Source: Rhodospirillales bacterium (lineage in GTDB: Bacteria; Pseudomonadota; Alphaproteobacteria; Rhodospirillales; Defluviicoccaceae). From it: a DNA stretch of 64,000 nt. Shown here one piece after another: positions 42,279-49,732 of this stretch; position 1 is the first letter of the stretch, and each line of letters opens with the position of its first letter. The translations under genes and the position numbers were made by a program. A model generated the notes under the pieces. The model saw only the letters and a list, made by a program, of their open reading frames with translations, ran no database searches and was not told the DNA's origin. The DNA lies in assembly GCA_016712375.1 (NCBI GenBank), contig JADJRE010000017.1, positions 50,499-114,498 of the forward strand, written 5' to 3'.

Positions 42279-44138
42279 TCATCGACCACCGCTAAGCCCC
42301 CATAATTCTCGGTTGCCGTCATTGGCGAAAAGCAGATCGTTGCTTTCCGAATCATCTTCGTTGGTTGACGTCGCGGGCAGTCTGATCAATCGGGACTCGG
42401 CGGTGATCGCCGTCTCGGCGACGTCGCTGGCCGGAACGACTGTCGACTGTGTCACTTGTGCGATCTGAAACGCGTTCAATTGCGGCTGCTGTGCCGGTGC
42501 TGGTGCTGGTGCTGGTGCTGGTTCAGGTGACGGCGCCGGAGCAGGCGTTGGATCGGAAGAATAGATGAAAACGTTTCCTGGAATCCCGATGCTTCCCGGG
42601 GGGGCATCATCGAAACTCTTGTCGAACAGCAGCGAGCCGTCCAGACCCCCGCGATCGTCGATATTCGGATCTGTCGAATAAACCAGCGCGCGGCCCTGCG
42701 GCGTCTGCAATGCTCCACCGCCGACGCCGTTCACGAAGCGGCCAGTGACGATAACGACCGCGTCACCGCTTGCCGTCGCCACGATCGGACGGTTGATGCT
42801 AAGGGCTCCATCCATCTGCAGCTTGAACTGACCGACATCGATGCCGTTGCTGTCAATCTGGCTGATGATGAGATCGCCATCGTTGACGATCGTCGCTTCA
42901 CGGAAGTGGGTCTTGTTCGCCTGGGTCTTGCCGATTGCAATCTCGTCGACGTCGGTCTTGAGTGACAGGGTGCCGCCGCCCGCCGGGTGGTGGGGCGAAG
43001 CCTTGCTGGCGACGTCGAGGCGTTTTGCCGTTACTTCGCCCTCACTGACCGTAGCGATGGACTTGCCGCGCAACCGCACGTCGCCGTCCGAGGTTACCGC
43101 GCCGCCGATCGTCAGGTGTTCAGCGTCGATGATGATGCTGTCGCTCGATACGACTGTTCCGTCGATCAGCATGGTATTACCAGCAAAAAGATCAATATTG
43201 CTGGCTACGAGCCGGCCGTCCACGACCACTCCACCCTCAGTGTTATTGACCAGTTCAATCCGGCCGTCCTGCAACGCCAGACCGTTTGCCTCGATCAGCC
43301 CGGAAGTGTTGATTGCTTCGTCCACAACGCCATCGGCGGCGCTGGCGGTTAAGCGTATGAGCCCGCCGTCATTGCGGATTTCGCCCGTGTTCTCGACCAG
43401 TGGCTGGCCAGCCAACGCGGACGTAACCTGCGAGGTCGCCGCGAACTGGATCAGTCCGCCGTCTTGCGGATCGAGGGCGATCGTAAACGTCGGGGCGCCG
43501 GCGATCACCACGCTACCGAGGCGGCCAGCGATGACACCGCTATTGCGCACGTTGCTGCCAACCAGCGCCGCCAACCCACGCTCTCCGAAGCTGATGGTGC
43601 CCTCGTTAATAATCCCCGCGTTCGGGTCGGTTGAGGGAATGGAGAACTTGTAGTCGTCCGCAAGAAATTTAGCGTCAGGGATGTCAGCCGTCGTGGCGAC
43701 CAGTCCGTGCACGTCCACGGTGGCCGACTTGCCGAACATCACGCCGTTGCGGTTGACCAGCCAGACCTGGCCGTTACTCCGAAGTGCACCGAGGATATTG
43801 GAGGGATCGCTGCCGGTGACGCGGTTGAGCGCGATGGCATTGGATCCCGGTTGATTGAACACCGCGCTTTCGTTCAGGTCGATGCCGAAGCTGTGCCAGT
43901 TGATGATCGCTTTGTTCGTGCGCTGGTCGATCGTCGTCTGGCTGCCGTTGACGGAGATGGACGCGTCACCCTGTTGCACTTGCCCGCCCTGCGGTCCGGC
44001 GAGGGCACCGGCGGGCAGCGCCAGCATTGCCAGCAACGCGACGGCCCAGCCACCTTGACGGTATGAGATCGCCGTTCCGCCCGAGGGAGGCTTGCAGCAA
44101 AAGGTCGGCTCGCTCAATACGTCGCCAGGAAAGCTCAT
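42279..44138 (-). CDS. TpsA-type exoprotein (filamentous haemagglutinin N-terminal domain), short form
   Basis: 619 residues. The signal peptide is long (about 48 residues, ending AGALAGP). The TPS secretion domain follows (about 50-290): INWHSFGIDLNESAVFNQP, NRVTGSDPSNILGALRSNGQVWLVNRNGV (read as two parts around GSDPS), MFGKSATVDV and NEGTISFGERG. Beta-helix repeats continue to about 510. The C-terminus has a Pro-Ala run and an acidic tail ending NRELWGLSGGR. Most TpsA adhesins are far longer, so this one may be a short secreted effector or surface protein. The ATG shares one base with the tpsB stop (TGATG), indicating coupled translation. Confidence 0.9.
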   Translation of the reverse strand: MSFPGDVLSEPTFCCKPPSGGTAISYRQGGWAVALLAMLALPAGALAGPQGGQVQQGDASISVNGSQTTIDQRTNKAIINWHSFGIDLNESAVFNQPGSNAIALNRVTGSDPSNILGALRSNGQVWLVNRNGVMFGKSATVDVHGLVATTADIPDAKFLADDYKFSIPSTDPNAGIINEGTISFGERGLAALVGSNVRNSGVIAGRLGSVVIAGAPTFTIALDPQDGGLIQFAATSQVTSALAGQPLVENTGEIRNDGGLIRLTASAADGVVDEAINTSGLIEANGLALQDGRIELVNNTEGGVVVDGRLVASNIDLFAGNTMLIDGTVVSSDSIIIDAEHLTIGGAVTSDGDVRLRGKSIATVSEGEVTAKRLDVASKASPHHPAGGGTLSLKTDVDEIAIGKTQANKTHFREATIVNDGDLIISQIDSNGIDVGQFKLQMDGALSINRPIVATASGDAVVIVTGRFVNGVGGGALQTPQGRALVYSTDPNIDDRGGLDGSLLFDKSFDDAPPGSIGIPGNVFIYSSDPTPAPAPSPEPAPAPAPAPAQQPQLNAFQIAQVTQSTVVPASDVAETAITAESRLIRLPATSTNEDDSESNDLLFANDGNRELWGLSGGR

Positions 44139-45916
44139 CACAAACGCCCCACTGCCCGAAATAGAAACTGTGGATTCCGACTGCCGTCGGCACGCTGGCT
44201 GTCGTAGGTCAGCGGTTGCGCCACTTGCAGCTCCACCAGCACCTTGTCGATCGGAAAAATACGAATGCCGCCACCGGCCGATGCGAGCGACTCGTCGGGT
44301 CCGTCGCCGCTGTTCCATATGCGTCCCCCGTCGAAGAAACCGAAAACCTGTACGGCTTCGAGATAAGGCAGACGCAGCGGGAACGAGTAGCGCAACTCCG
44401 CCGTGCCGCCGATACCATCGTCGCCGCTGAGCTCGTCGAAGTCATAGCCGCGGCCGAAGCGGGTGCCGCCCAAGGTGAACTGCTCGTTGGCGAGCAATTG
44501 GGTGAAGGCATACTGCCCAGCAAGATTGGTAAAGAGAGAAGTCGAAGGGCAGCGGCTGCGTGCGCGCAATGCTCGCGCGAAGAACCGTCGCCTGTGCGGT
44601 CCCGTCGGCACGCGACTTGTTCTGATCATCGCGTCGCGTTGCGTCCAGGATCGGCAATCCCTGTCGAAGCCCGGCTGCGATGCTGTTGACGCCGTCCAAC
44701 GGATCGCGAACCTCGACTTCACCGGCGACAGTCAGCACCCTCAGCTTATCGCGCGAAAACTCGCCACCGTCGAAGAAGTCTTCCTCGCCGTCAGTGTCCG
44801 TTTCAATGGACTCGAAGCCGAGCCGGCCGAGCAAGCTGAAGCTACGGCTGCGGACGAAGGGATAGACGAACGCCGCGCCGATTAACGTCGTCGTGCTGTC
44901 GAATCGAACACGCTGACGTCTCCGCCAGGCAAACTCCGGCCATAAGAATAGACAGTCTCCAAAGCGAGTCCGTCGCCGCCGAAACGCCACGAACTGGCTA
45001 TCTGGCCAACCCTTTGATTATGGTCGGCACCGGGATCGGTAACGAACCCGATAACACCGATCCGTTCGCCGAAGCGGGTCCAGGCGTTCGACGCCAAGCT
45101 GGCTGAAAACTCCCATTGTCCCGTGAACTCGTCGCCGAAATTGTCGATGACCATCGACGCATCAAACGGTTTGCGTGTGGCCACGACGACCAGTTCCGCT
45201 GCTCCCACCTGCTGGGCCGCCGGTCGCAGCAGACCCGAGGCCGTGACGCCAGGAATGTCGTTGACCAGCAGCAGCGCCCGCTCCAGGGTGGAGAGGGCGA
45301 GGGGCCGCTGCTCGGTTACCGGCTGCACCGTCTCCTTGATCAGTGTCGCCACGTCACCGACGTCGCCTTCAATACGGACCTGCTCGACGTAGCCCTCGAC
45401 GACCCGCAAACGAATGCGACCGTCGGTAACCGTTTGTGGGGGAACAATAACACGGGTCAGAAACCAGCCGTCATCCCGGTAGCCCTTCTCAAGCTCGCGG
45501 GCGATCCGCCAGATGTCGGAGATGGTCACCGGCTTGCCGATCAGCGGCTGAAACGGCGCCTGAAGCCGCTCATCCGGGTAGATCGTCGACCCCTCGATGA
45601 TGACGCCCTCAAGTGCAAAGCGAATCCCGCCGCCGACGGCCGGCGGCGCCGGAGTCTGAGGGGGCGGCACCAACACTTCAGGAGTCGGCTGCGGGGCTGT
45701 TTCGGGGCGCAGCCGTTGCAACCGGATGTCCGGCAACAGTGCGGGCGGCAGCTGCGGCGCCCGATCCTGCGCCTCGCCGTGCCTGCTCATCGACAGCATC
45801 ACCACCCCGATCATCACCGCCGACGATACGGCGGTGGGCAGTCTGCCAACCCTTCGTTGCTGCCGCGGCTCAGGTTGAACTTCCAACAGCGCCGGACGCA
45901 TGGAGGGCAAGGCCAT
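44138..45916 (-). CDS. TpsB outer-membrane transporter (FhaC/ShlB type), two frame breaks
   Basis: Omp85-superfamily pore that secretes its TpsA partner. A signal region and a Pro-rich linker lead to POTRA-type sequence (FALEGVIIEGSTIYP, then GYRDDGWFLTRVIVPPQ and LRVVEGYVEQVRIEG). The ShlB barrel follows with DNFGDEFTGQWEFSASL and ends in the expected aromatic-basic strand FLFRAVGRL. Three frames are joined by a missing base near 44890 (DST-TTLIG) and an extra base near 44535 (PFDF-LFTNLAGQYAF). Joined length is about 592 residues, normal for TpsB. The ATG at 45916 with AGGG upstream is preferred; 45955 and 45901 are alternatives. It is encoded directly before tpsA. Confidence 0.85.
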
Positions 45917-46041
45917 GGAAACGACCCTATGATGCCGATCGTACCCCAACTTCATGCCGATGCAATCGATATTGACTCGCGTCGGTGTCCGGCTGATCTG
46001 CCCGCCACGTGACACTTATCGTTCGTTAGATGGACGGTGTG

Positions 46042-46671
46042 CTAGCTGACGGTCTTTGGTTCCACGCGGACGGCTAATGCTTCCGTGTAGGTGAACTGCA
46101 TCAGATCGCCAACCTTAAGCCCCGCCATCTTCTGCTGCAGGTCGGGGTTCTTGACCTTGACGGTCTTCAGTTCACCCTCCGGGCCACGTAGGGTGACGGT
46201 GTGTGCGGCCATGTCGATCGCCATCACTTCGGCCGTGGCAGTAACCTGCTCCACGACCGCACCCGCCGGCACCTGGCCCGCCTGCGCCGGCGCCACGGCG
46301 ACACTCCGGGAGACGCCAGGCGCCGCCGTCCCGGGCTTCACCACATCGATTGCCACGGATTCGAGGTAGGCAATGTCGACCGTATCCCCTGCTTTTACAT
46401 TCGCCAAATCGACGTTGTCGCTAACCTTGATCGACGCTGTCTGCCCTTCGGCGTTTTTTACGGTCACCTTGCGCTTTACGGGATCTACGGCCGTTACGGT
46501 GACTGTCGCCCGCACGACCTCTTCGGCCACGAAGCCTCTACCCTCGACGGAACCGGCGCCCGAGGACGTCGCAGGCGGTGATGAGGTCTGGGAGTTTCCC
46601 GAACAGCCCGCTAGAAGCGCGCCGAGGAGGCACGCCATCATCGTGATTCCCGTCTTTCCTCTGCTGATCAA
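46042..46671 (-). CDS. Lipoprotein with two similar beta-rich segments, unknown function
   Basis: 209 residues from a TTG at 46671, chosen because a strong GGAGGG stands about 5 bases before it and the signal (MMACLLGALLAGC) then has a normal basic N-region. The mature part has a Ser/Thr-rich linker and two repeats of one fold: VTVTAVDPVKRKVTVKNAEG...VKAGDTVDIAYLESVAIDV and AEVMAIDMAAHTVTLRGPEG...LKVGDLMQFTYTEALAVRV, each about 60 residues. I do not recognise a named function; small OB-like envelope domains look similar. It is first in the minus-strand series that continues with tpsB 125 bp downstream. Confidence 0.7.
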   Translation of the reverse strand: MISRGKTGITMMACLLGALLAGCSGNSQTSSPPATSSGAGSVEGRGFVAEEVVRATVTVTAVDPVKRKVTVKNAEGQTASIKVSDNVDLANVKAGDTVDIAYLESVAIDVVKPGTAAPGVSRSVAVAPAQAGQVPAGAVVEQVTATAEVMAIDMAAHTVTLRGPEGELKTVKVKNPDLQQKMAGLKVGDLMQFTYTEALAVRVEPKTVS

Positions 46672-46709
46672 CTCACCCTCCACCCTTTTGTTGTATGCCG
46701 CCCCATCGA

Positions 46710-46771
46710 CACCGCGAATGCGGTGGCGGTTGTAGTGCAAAGGTGAGTGCACGTTTTCGTCGACTTGTCAA
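46710..46771 (-). promoter_or_regulatory. Candidate promoter and leader hairpin for the TPS-CHAT-cyclase series
   Basis: On the minus strand a perfect -35 box TTGACA occupies 46771-46766, and the most promising -10 position 17-18 bp on (ACTCAC/CTCACC) is poor, so an activator may be needed. A perfect 6-bp inverted repeat with a 4-base loop (CACCGC-GAAT-GCGGTG, 46710-46725) lies between it and the start at 46671. This is the only promoter-like element I see before the gene series. Confidence 0.35.
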
Positions 46772-46814
46772 CCGGTTGCCTGGGCGTATTGCTCCCGCTC
46801 GCCGTCAGCGGCAT

Positions 46815-47639
46815 TCACCACCGGCCGCCCGGCAGCGCCAGCGCGCTGGCGGTCAACTCCCGGGTGACGAAATCGAAAGCGTCGTCGACAGAATCCGTCT
46901 TGTGGAAGAGCAGCAGGTCCTCAGGCGAGATGGTGCCGAACCGGACCATTGCGTCCAGATTGAGTACCTGGTCCCAGAACTCGGTGCCGAAAAGGACAAT
47001 AGGTACCTTCTTGCGCAGCTTTCCCGTCTGCACGAGCGTCATCACCTCGAAGAATTCATCGAGGGTGCCGAAGCCACCGGGAAATATCAGCGCCTTGGCC
47101 AGATAAACAAACCAGAACTTGCGCATGAAGAAGTAGTGAACCGAAGGCGAGGTGGCGGTGGTGAAGCGGTTGCCGCACGCTTCGTTGGGGATCGAAATGC
47201 CCAGCCCCACGTTAAGTCCCTTCGCCTCCGACGCGCCGCGGTTGGCGGCTTCCATGATGCCGGGGCCACCGCCGCTGCAGACAACAAACCGTCGACGTTT
47301 CTCCTCGAGTCCTTTCGACCATTCAGTCAGCCGACGGGCGAGGGTGCGGCAGTCCTCGTAATAGCGCGACATCAGCACCGCCTGCTGCGCCGCCGGCACG
47401 TCCCCACCATTGGCACGGGCCTGTTCCAGAGCCGTGGCCGTCTCGTCGCGCGAGCGAATGCGGGAAGAGCCGAAGAAGACGATCGTATCGCTGATCCGTA
47501 GGCTCGCGAAGCGCTCCTCCGGGTAAAGATATTCAGCCAGAATTCGCAAAGGCCGGGCGTGTCGGCCACCCATGAACATCGCGTTTCGGTAGGCGCGCTC
47601 CGGCGGTAGATCCGAGGTGCTCATCGCCGCAACTTTCAT
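46815..47639 (-). CDS. LOG-family protein (nucleotide 5'-monophosphate phosphoribohydrolase type)
   Basis: 274 residues with the LOG signatures VVCSGGGPGIMEAANRG and LIFPGGFGTLDEFFEV, the latter holding the PGGxGTxxE active-site motif. The family removes ribose 5-phosphate from nucleoside monophosphates such as cytokinin precursors, AMP or related nucleotides; the substrate is not determined here. It is longer than plant LOG proteins because of an N-terminal part (residues 1-70) typical of the bacterial long form. ATGs at 47639 and 47624 are both possible, and neither has a good ribosome binding site. It lies 143 bp upstream of the lipoprotein gene on the same strand. Confidence 0.87.
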   Translation of the reverse strand: MKVAAMSTSDLPPERAYRNAMFMGGRHARPLRILAEYLYPEERFASLRISDTIVFFGSSRIRSRDETATALEQARANGGDVPAAQQAVLMSRYYEDCRTLARRLTEWSKGLEEKRRRFVVCSGGGPGIMEAANRGASEAKGLNVGLGISIPNEACGNRFTTATSPSVHYFFMRKFWFVYLAKALIFPGGFGTLDEFFEVMTLVQTGKLRKKVPIVLFGTEFWDQVLNLDAMVRFGTISPEDLLLFHKTDSVDDAFDFVTRELTASALALPGGRW

Positions 47640-47650
47640 CCGGTGGCAGG

Positions 47651-47679
47651 GAATAAAGGGCGGCTGCATCACGGCCGCC
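47651..47679 (-). terminator. Hairpin terminator after the HAD phosphatase gene
   Basis: Read on the minus strand: GGCGGC (47679-47674), a 9-base loop, GCCGCC (47664-47659), then CTTTATTC. It starts 14 bases after the HAD stop codon and precedes the LOG gene. The stem is short but GC-only, and the tail is T-rich. Confidence 0.55.
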
Positions 47680-47693
47680 AAGGACTTGAACCA

Positions 47694-48330
47694 TCACACG
47701 AGGAGCTGGGTCAGATCGGTGATCGCGGGCGTGCCGGGAGGAAATGGGCTGGGCCGGCCGTCGGCGAGGCGGCCAAGAAAGCGCAGACCGGTAGCTCGAG
47801 CCGCCCGCAGGTCCGCTGCCGAGTCTCCGATAAAGAGTACGCTACGGCGATCGCCGGTGTCGGGCGAGAATGTCTTCGATAATCTCCGACTTGCCGCGCG
47901 GTGACCCCCACACCTCGACGAACCACTGATCAAGGTTGCGGCGGGCGAAGATGCGGGTGAGTTCATCTTGCGGTGTGCCTGAGACGACAAACAGCGGGTA
48001 ACAACCTTGCAACCGGCGCAGCACCTGTTCCGCTCCCGGAACCCAGTCGCAGGCCACGACCTCATCCTCGACCATGGTCGAGAAAACCTGGCAGAGAGTA
48101 TCCAGCGCGCGCTCATCGAGTTCGATGCCGAGATGCATGCGGTGACACCAGCGTATTTTCTTTCGCCGTGAAATACCGCCGTTCGCGCGATGGTGAGCGA
48201 CGATCGCTCCGACCACCTCAGGGCCGTGCCCACGGTACATCGCCGCGAAGGCTCGAGTTTTGATCTCCTCCGACTCGACGATCACCCCGTCGAAGTCGAA
48301 AATAACAGCGCGGCAGGGGGGCAACACCAC
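47694..48330 (-). CDS. HAD-superfamily phosphatase, one frame break
   Basis: Phosphoglycolate-phosphatase-like HAD hydrolase. Motif I is FDFDGVIVES (nucleophile Asp12 and Asp14), the cap region runs from ESEEIKTRAF, motif II is VVSGTP, motif III Lys is in GSPRGKSEII, and motif IV VLFIGDSAADLRAA lies in a second frame. The frames meet near 47865: removing one C from the CCC run joins EDILA to DTGDRRSVLFIGDS. The joined product is about 212 residues. Start codons GTG at 48330 and 48327 and TTG at 48324 are all close to a GGATGAGG. It is 36 bp downstream of moaE. Confidence 0.8.
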
Positions 48331-48366
48331 CTCATCCAGCCAGCGTTTCGCGGCGACCGCGGCCCA

Positions 48367-48795
48367 TCAACGCCATCTTTCGCTCGCCGCGTCGTCGTCC
48401 GCGCGGGCTTCGACCCAGGTATCTCCGGCGGTGGTCTCTTCACTTTTCCAGAATGGCGCGGCGGTCTTCAGGCGGTCAATCAGGAAACGGCAAGCATCAA
48501 AAGCGGCTGCGCGGTGCATTGACGAGACGGCCACCAGCACAATCCGCTCGCCGGGCTCAAGGCGGCCGTAGCGGTGGACGACGAGTGCGTCGCTGATCGG
48601 CCAGCGCCCGCGGGCCTCTTCCTCCAGCCGCGTCAGTTCGCGCTCCGACATGCCAGGGTAATGCTCCAGCGTCATCGCCGTCACGTTGCCGCCATTGCCG
48701 CGTACCGTGCCGAGAAACAGGCAGAGCGCGCCATCGGCAGGGAGCCGGCCAAGCTCGGCGGCGACGTCGAAGTCCTCTGCCTGAACGCGGATCAT
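48367..48795 (-). CDS. moaE: Molybdopterin synthase catalytic subunit MoaE
   Basis: Large subunit of molybdopterin synthase, which with MoaD inserts the dithiolene sulfurs into cyclic pyranopterin monophosphate. The 142-residue product shows the family blocks CLFLGTVRGNGG, LEHYPGMSERELTRL, VVHRYGRLEPGERIVLVAVSS with RAAAFDACRFLID, and the active-site FWKSE (Lys). ATGA overlap with moaD shows coupled translation, matching the MoaD2-MoaE2 complex. Confidence 0.95.
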   Translation of the reverse strand: MIRVQAEDFDVAAELGRLPADGALCLFLGTVRGNGGNVTAMTLEHYPGMSERELTRLEEEARGRWPISDALVVHRYGRLEPGERIVLVAVSSMHRAAAFDACRFLIDRLKTAAPFWKSEETTAGDTWVEARADDDAASERWR

Positions 48796-49046
48796 CCGCC
48801 GGTGACCGGTGGGAAGAACGCGACTTCGTCGCCGGGACGGACGGGATGATCAAGGCCCACGTGCTCTTGGTTGACGGCGACGCGCACCATTCGCAGGTCA
48901 GCAAGCGCATCGGCCAGGCCGCCGCCGCGTTTACGAAGCCAATCGACCAAGCCAGCCACGTCTTCGACTTCGGGGGGTGGCGCCACCTCTTCGCCGGCAA
49001 CGCCGGCCTTCTCACGCACCCAAGCGAAGTACAGCAGGCGCATCAT
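48792..49046 (-). CDS. moaD: Molybdopterin synthase sulfur carrier subunit MoaD
   Basis: 84-residue beta-grasp ubiquitin-like protein. It begins MMRLLYFAWVREKAG and ends in PPVTGG, whose C-terminal Gly-Gly is adenylated and thiocarboxylated as sulfur donor to MoaE. The frame opens with a TTG at 49061; the ATG at 49046 is preferred because a GGATGAAG stands just before it. It lies about 18 bp after the pgsA stop and overlaps moaE by 4 bases. Other Mo-cofactor genes are not in the window. Confidence 0.93.
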   Translation of the reverse strand: MMRLLYFAWVREKAGVAGEEVAPPPEVEDVAGLVDWLRKRGGGLADALADLRMVRVAVNQEHVGLDHPVRPGDEVAFFPPVTGG

Positions 49047-49064
49047 CGCTTCATCCGCCAACCC

Positions 49065-49697
49065 TCAGCCGGCGTCGTGCGCATCAGCCGGTTCGATCGG
49101 CGGTGCCGCCAGAAAGTGCCGGTCTGCGGGCCGCGGATCAGCGGCAACGTGGTGCAGACCTGCCCGCAGGTAATCGTAGCCGGTCACGAGCGTCAACGCC
49201 GCTGCCGCCCACAATCCGTACAGGCCTATTTCTACCGGCCCAATCGGCCCTACATGCGGACCAGCCTCGCCGACGACGAGGAAGCCAATGGCCACCATCT
49301 GAATCGTCGTTTTCCACTTCGAAAGCCGCGTGACCGGCACCCGCACCTGCAACTGCGCCAGGAACTCTCGCAGACCGGAAACAAGGATCTCGCGGCACAG
49401 GATGATCGCCGCCGGTAGGATCGATGCGCCAGTCAGCCGATCGACGCCCACGAGCACCAATAGCACCGAAGCGACCAGCAGCTTATCGGCAATCGGATCA
49501 AGCATCCTTCCGAAGCTCGACTGCTGCTGCCAAGTACGCGCTAGCCAGCCATCGAGAAAATCGGTGACGCAGGCATATATCCAGACTCCTAGCGCCAGCC
49601 AGCTACCCAACTCCGATCCCACGAAAAGCAGCAGGCAAACGACCGGCGTTGCCAGAATACGAGAGACAGTGAGCGCGTTTGGCAGGTTGGCTTCCAT
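49065..49697 (-). CDS. pgsA: CDP-diacylglycerol-glycerol-3-phosphate 3-phosphatidyltransferase
   Basis: Makes phosphatidylglycerophosphate, the committed step to phosphatidylglycerol and cardiolipin. The 210-residue inner-membrane protein has several hydrophobic helices and the full CDP-alcohol phosphotransferase motif (D-x2-DG-x2-AR-x8-G-x3-D-x3-D) from DFLDGWLAR to MLDPIAD near residues 46-70. The N-terminal NLPNALTVSRIL is characteristic of PgsA. It lies 35 bp after uvrC and directly before moaD. The uvrC-pgsA-moaDE order is usual in Alphaproteobacteria. Confidence 0.95.
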   Translation of the reverse strand: MEANLPNALTVSRILATPVVCLLLFVGSELGSWLALGVWIYACVTDFLDGWLARTWQQQSSFGRMLDPIADKLLVASVLLVLVGVDRLTGASILPAAIILCREILVSGLREFLAQLQVRVPVTRLSKWKTTIQMVAIGFLVVGEAGPHVGPIGPVEIGLYGLWAAAALTLVTGYDYLRAGLHHVAADPRPADRHFLAAPPIEPADAHDAG

Positions 49698-49732
49698 CGA
49701 TTACTCAGTACTGCGCTGCTGAAGGCTCTATT

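Noticed and set aside
42490..42525. Short tandem repeat suggesting a CRISPR or repeat array
   Set aside because: It is a coding Pro-Ala repeat within tpsA with no spacers.
35586..46671. Genomic island or phage origin of the TPS-CHAT series
   Set aside because: No integrase, transposase, attachment repeats or clear composition change at either edge; flanks are ordinary chromosome.
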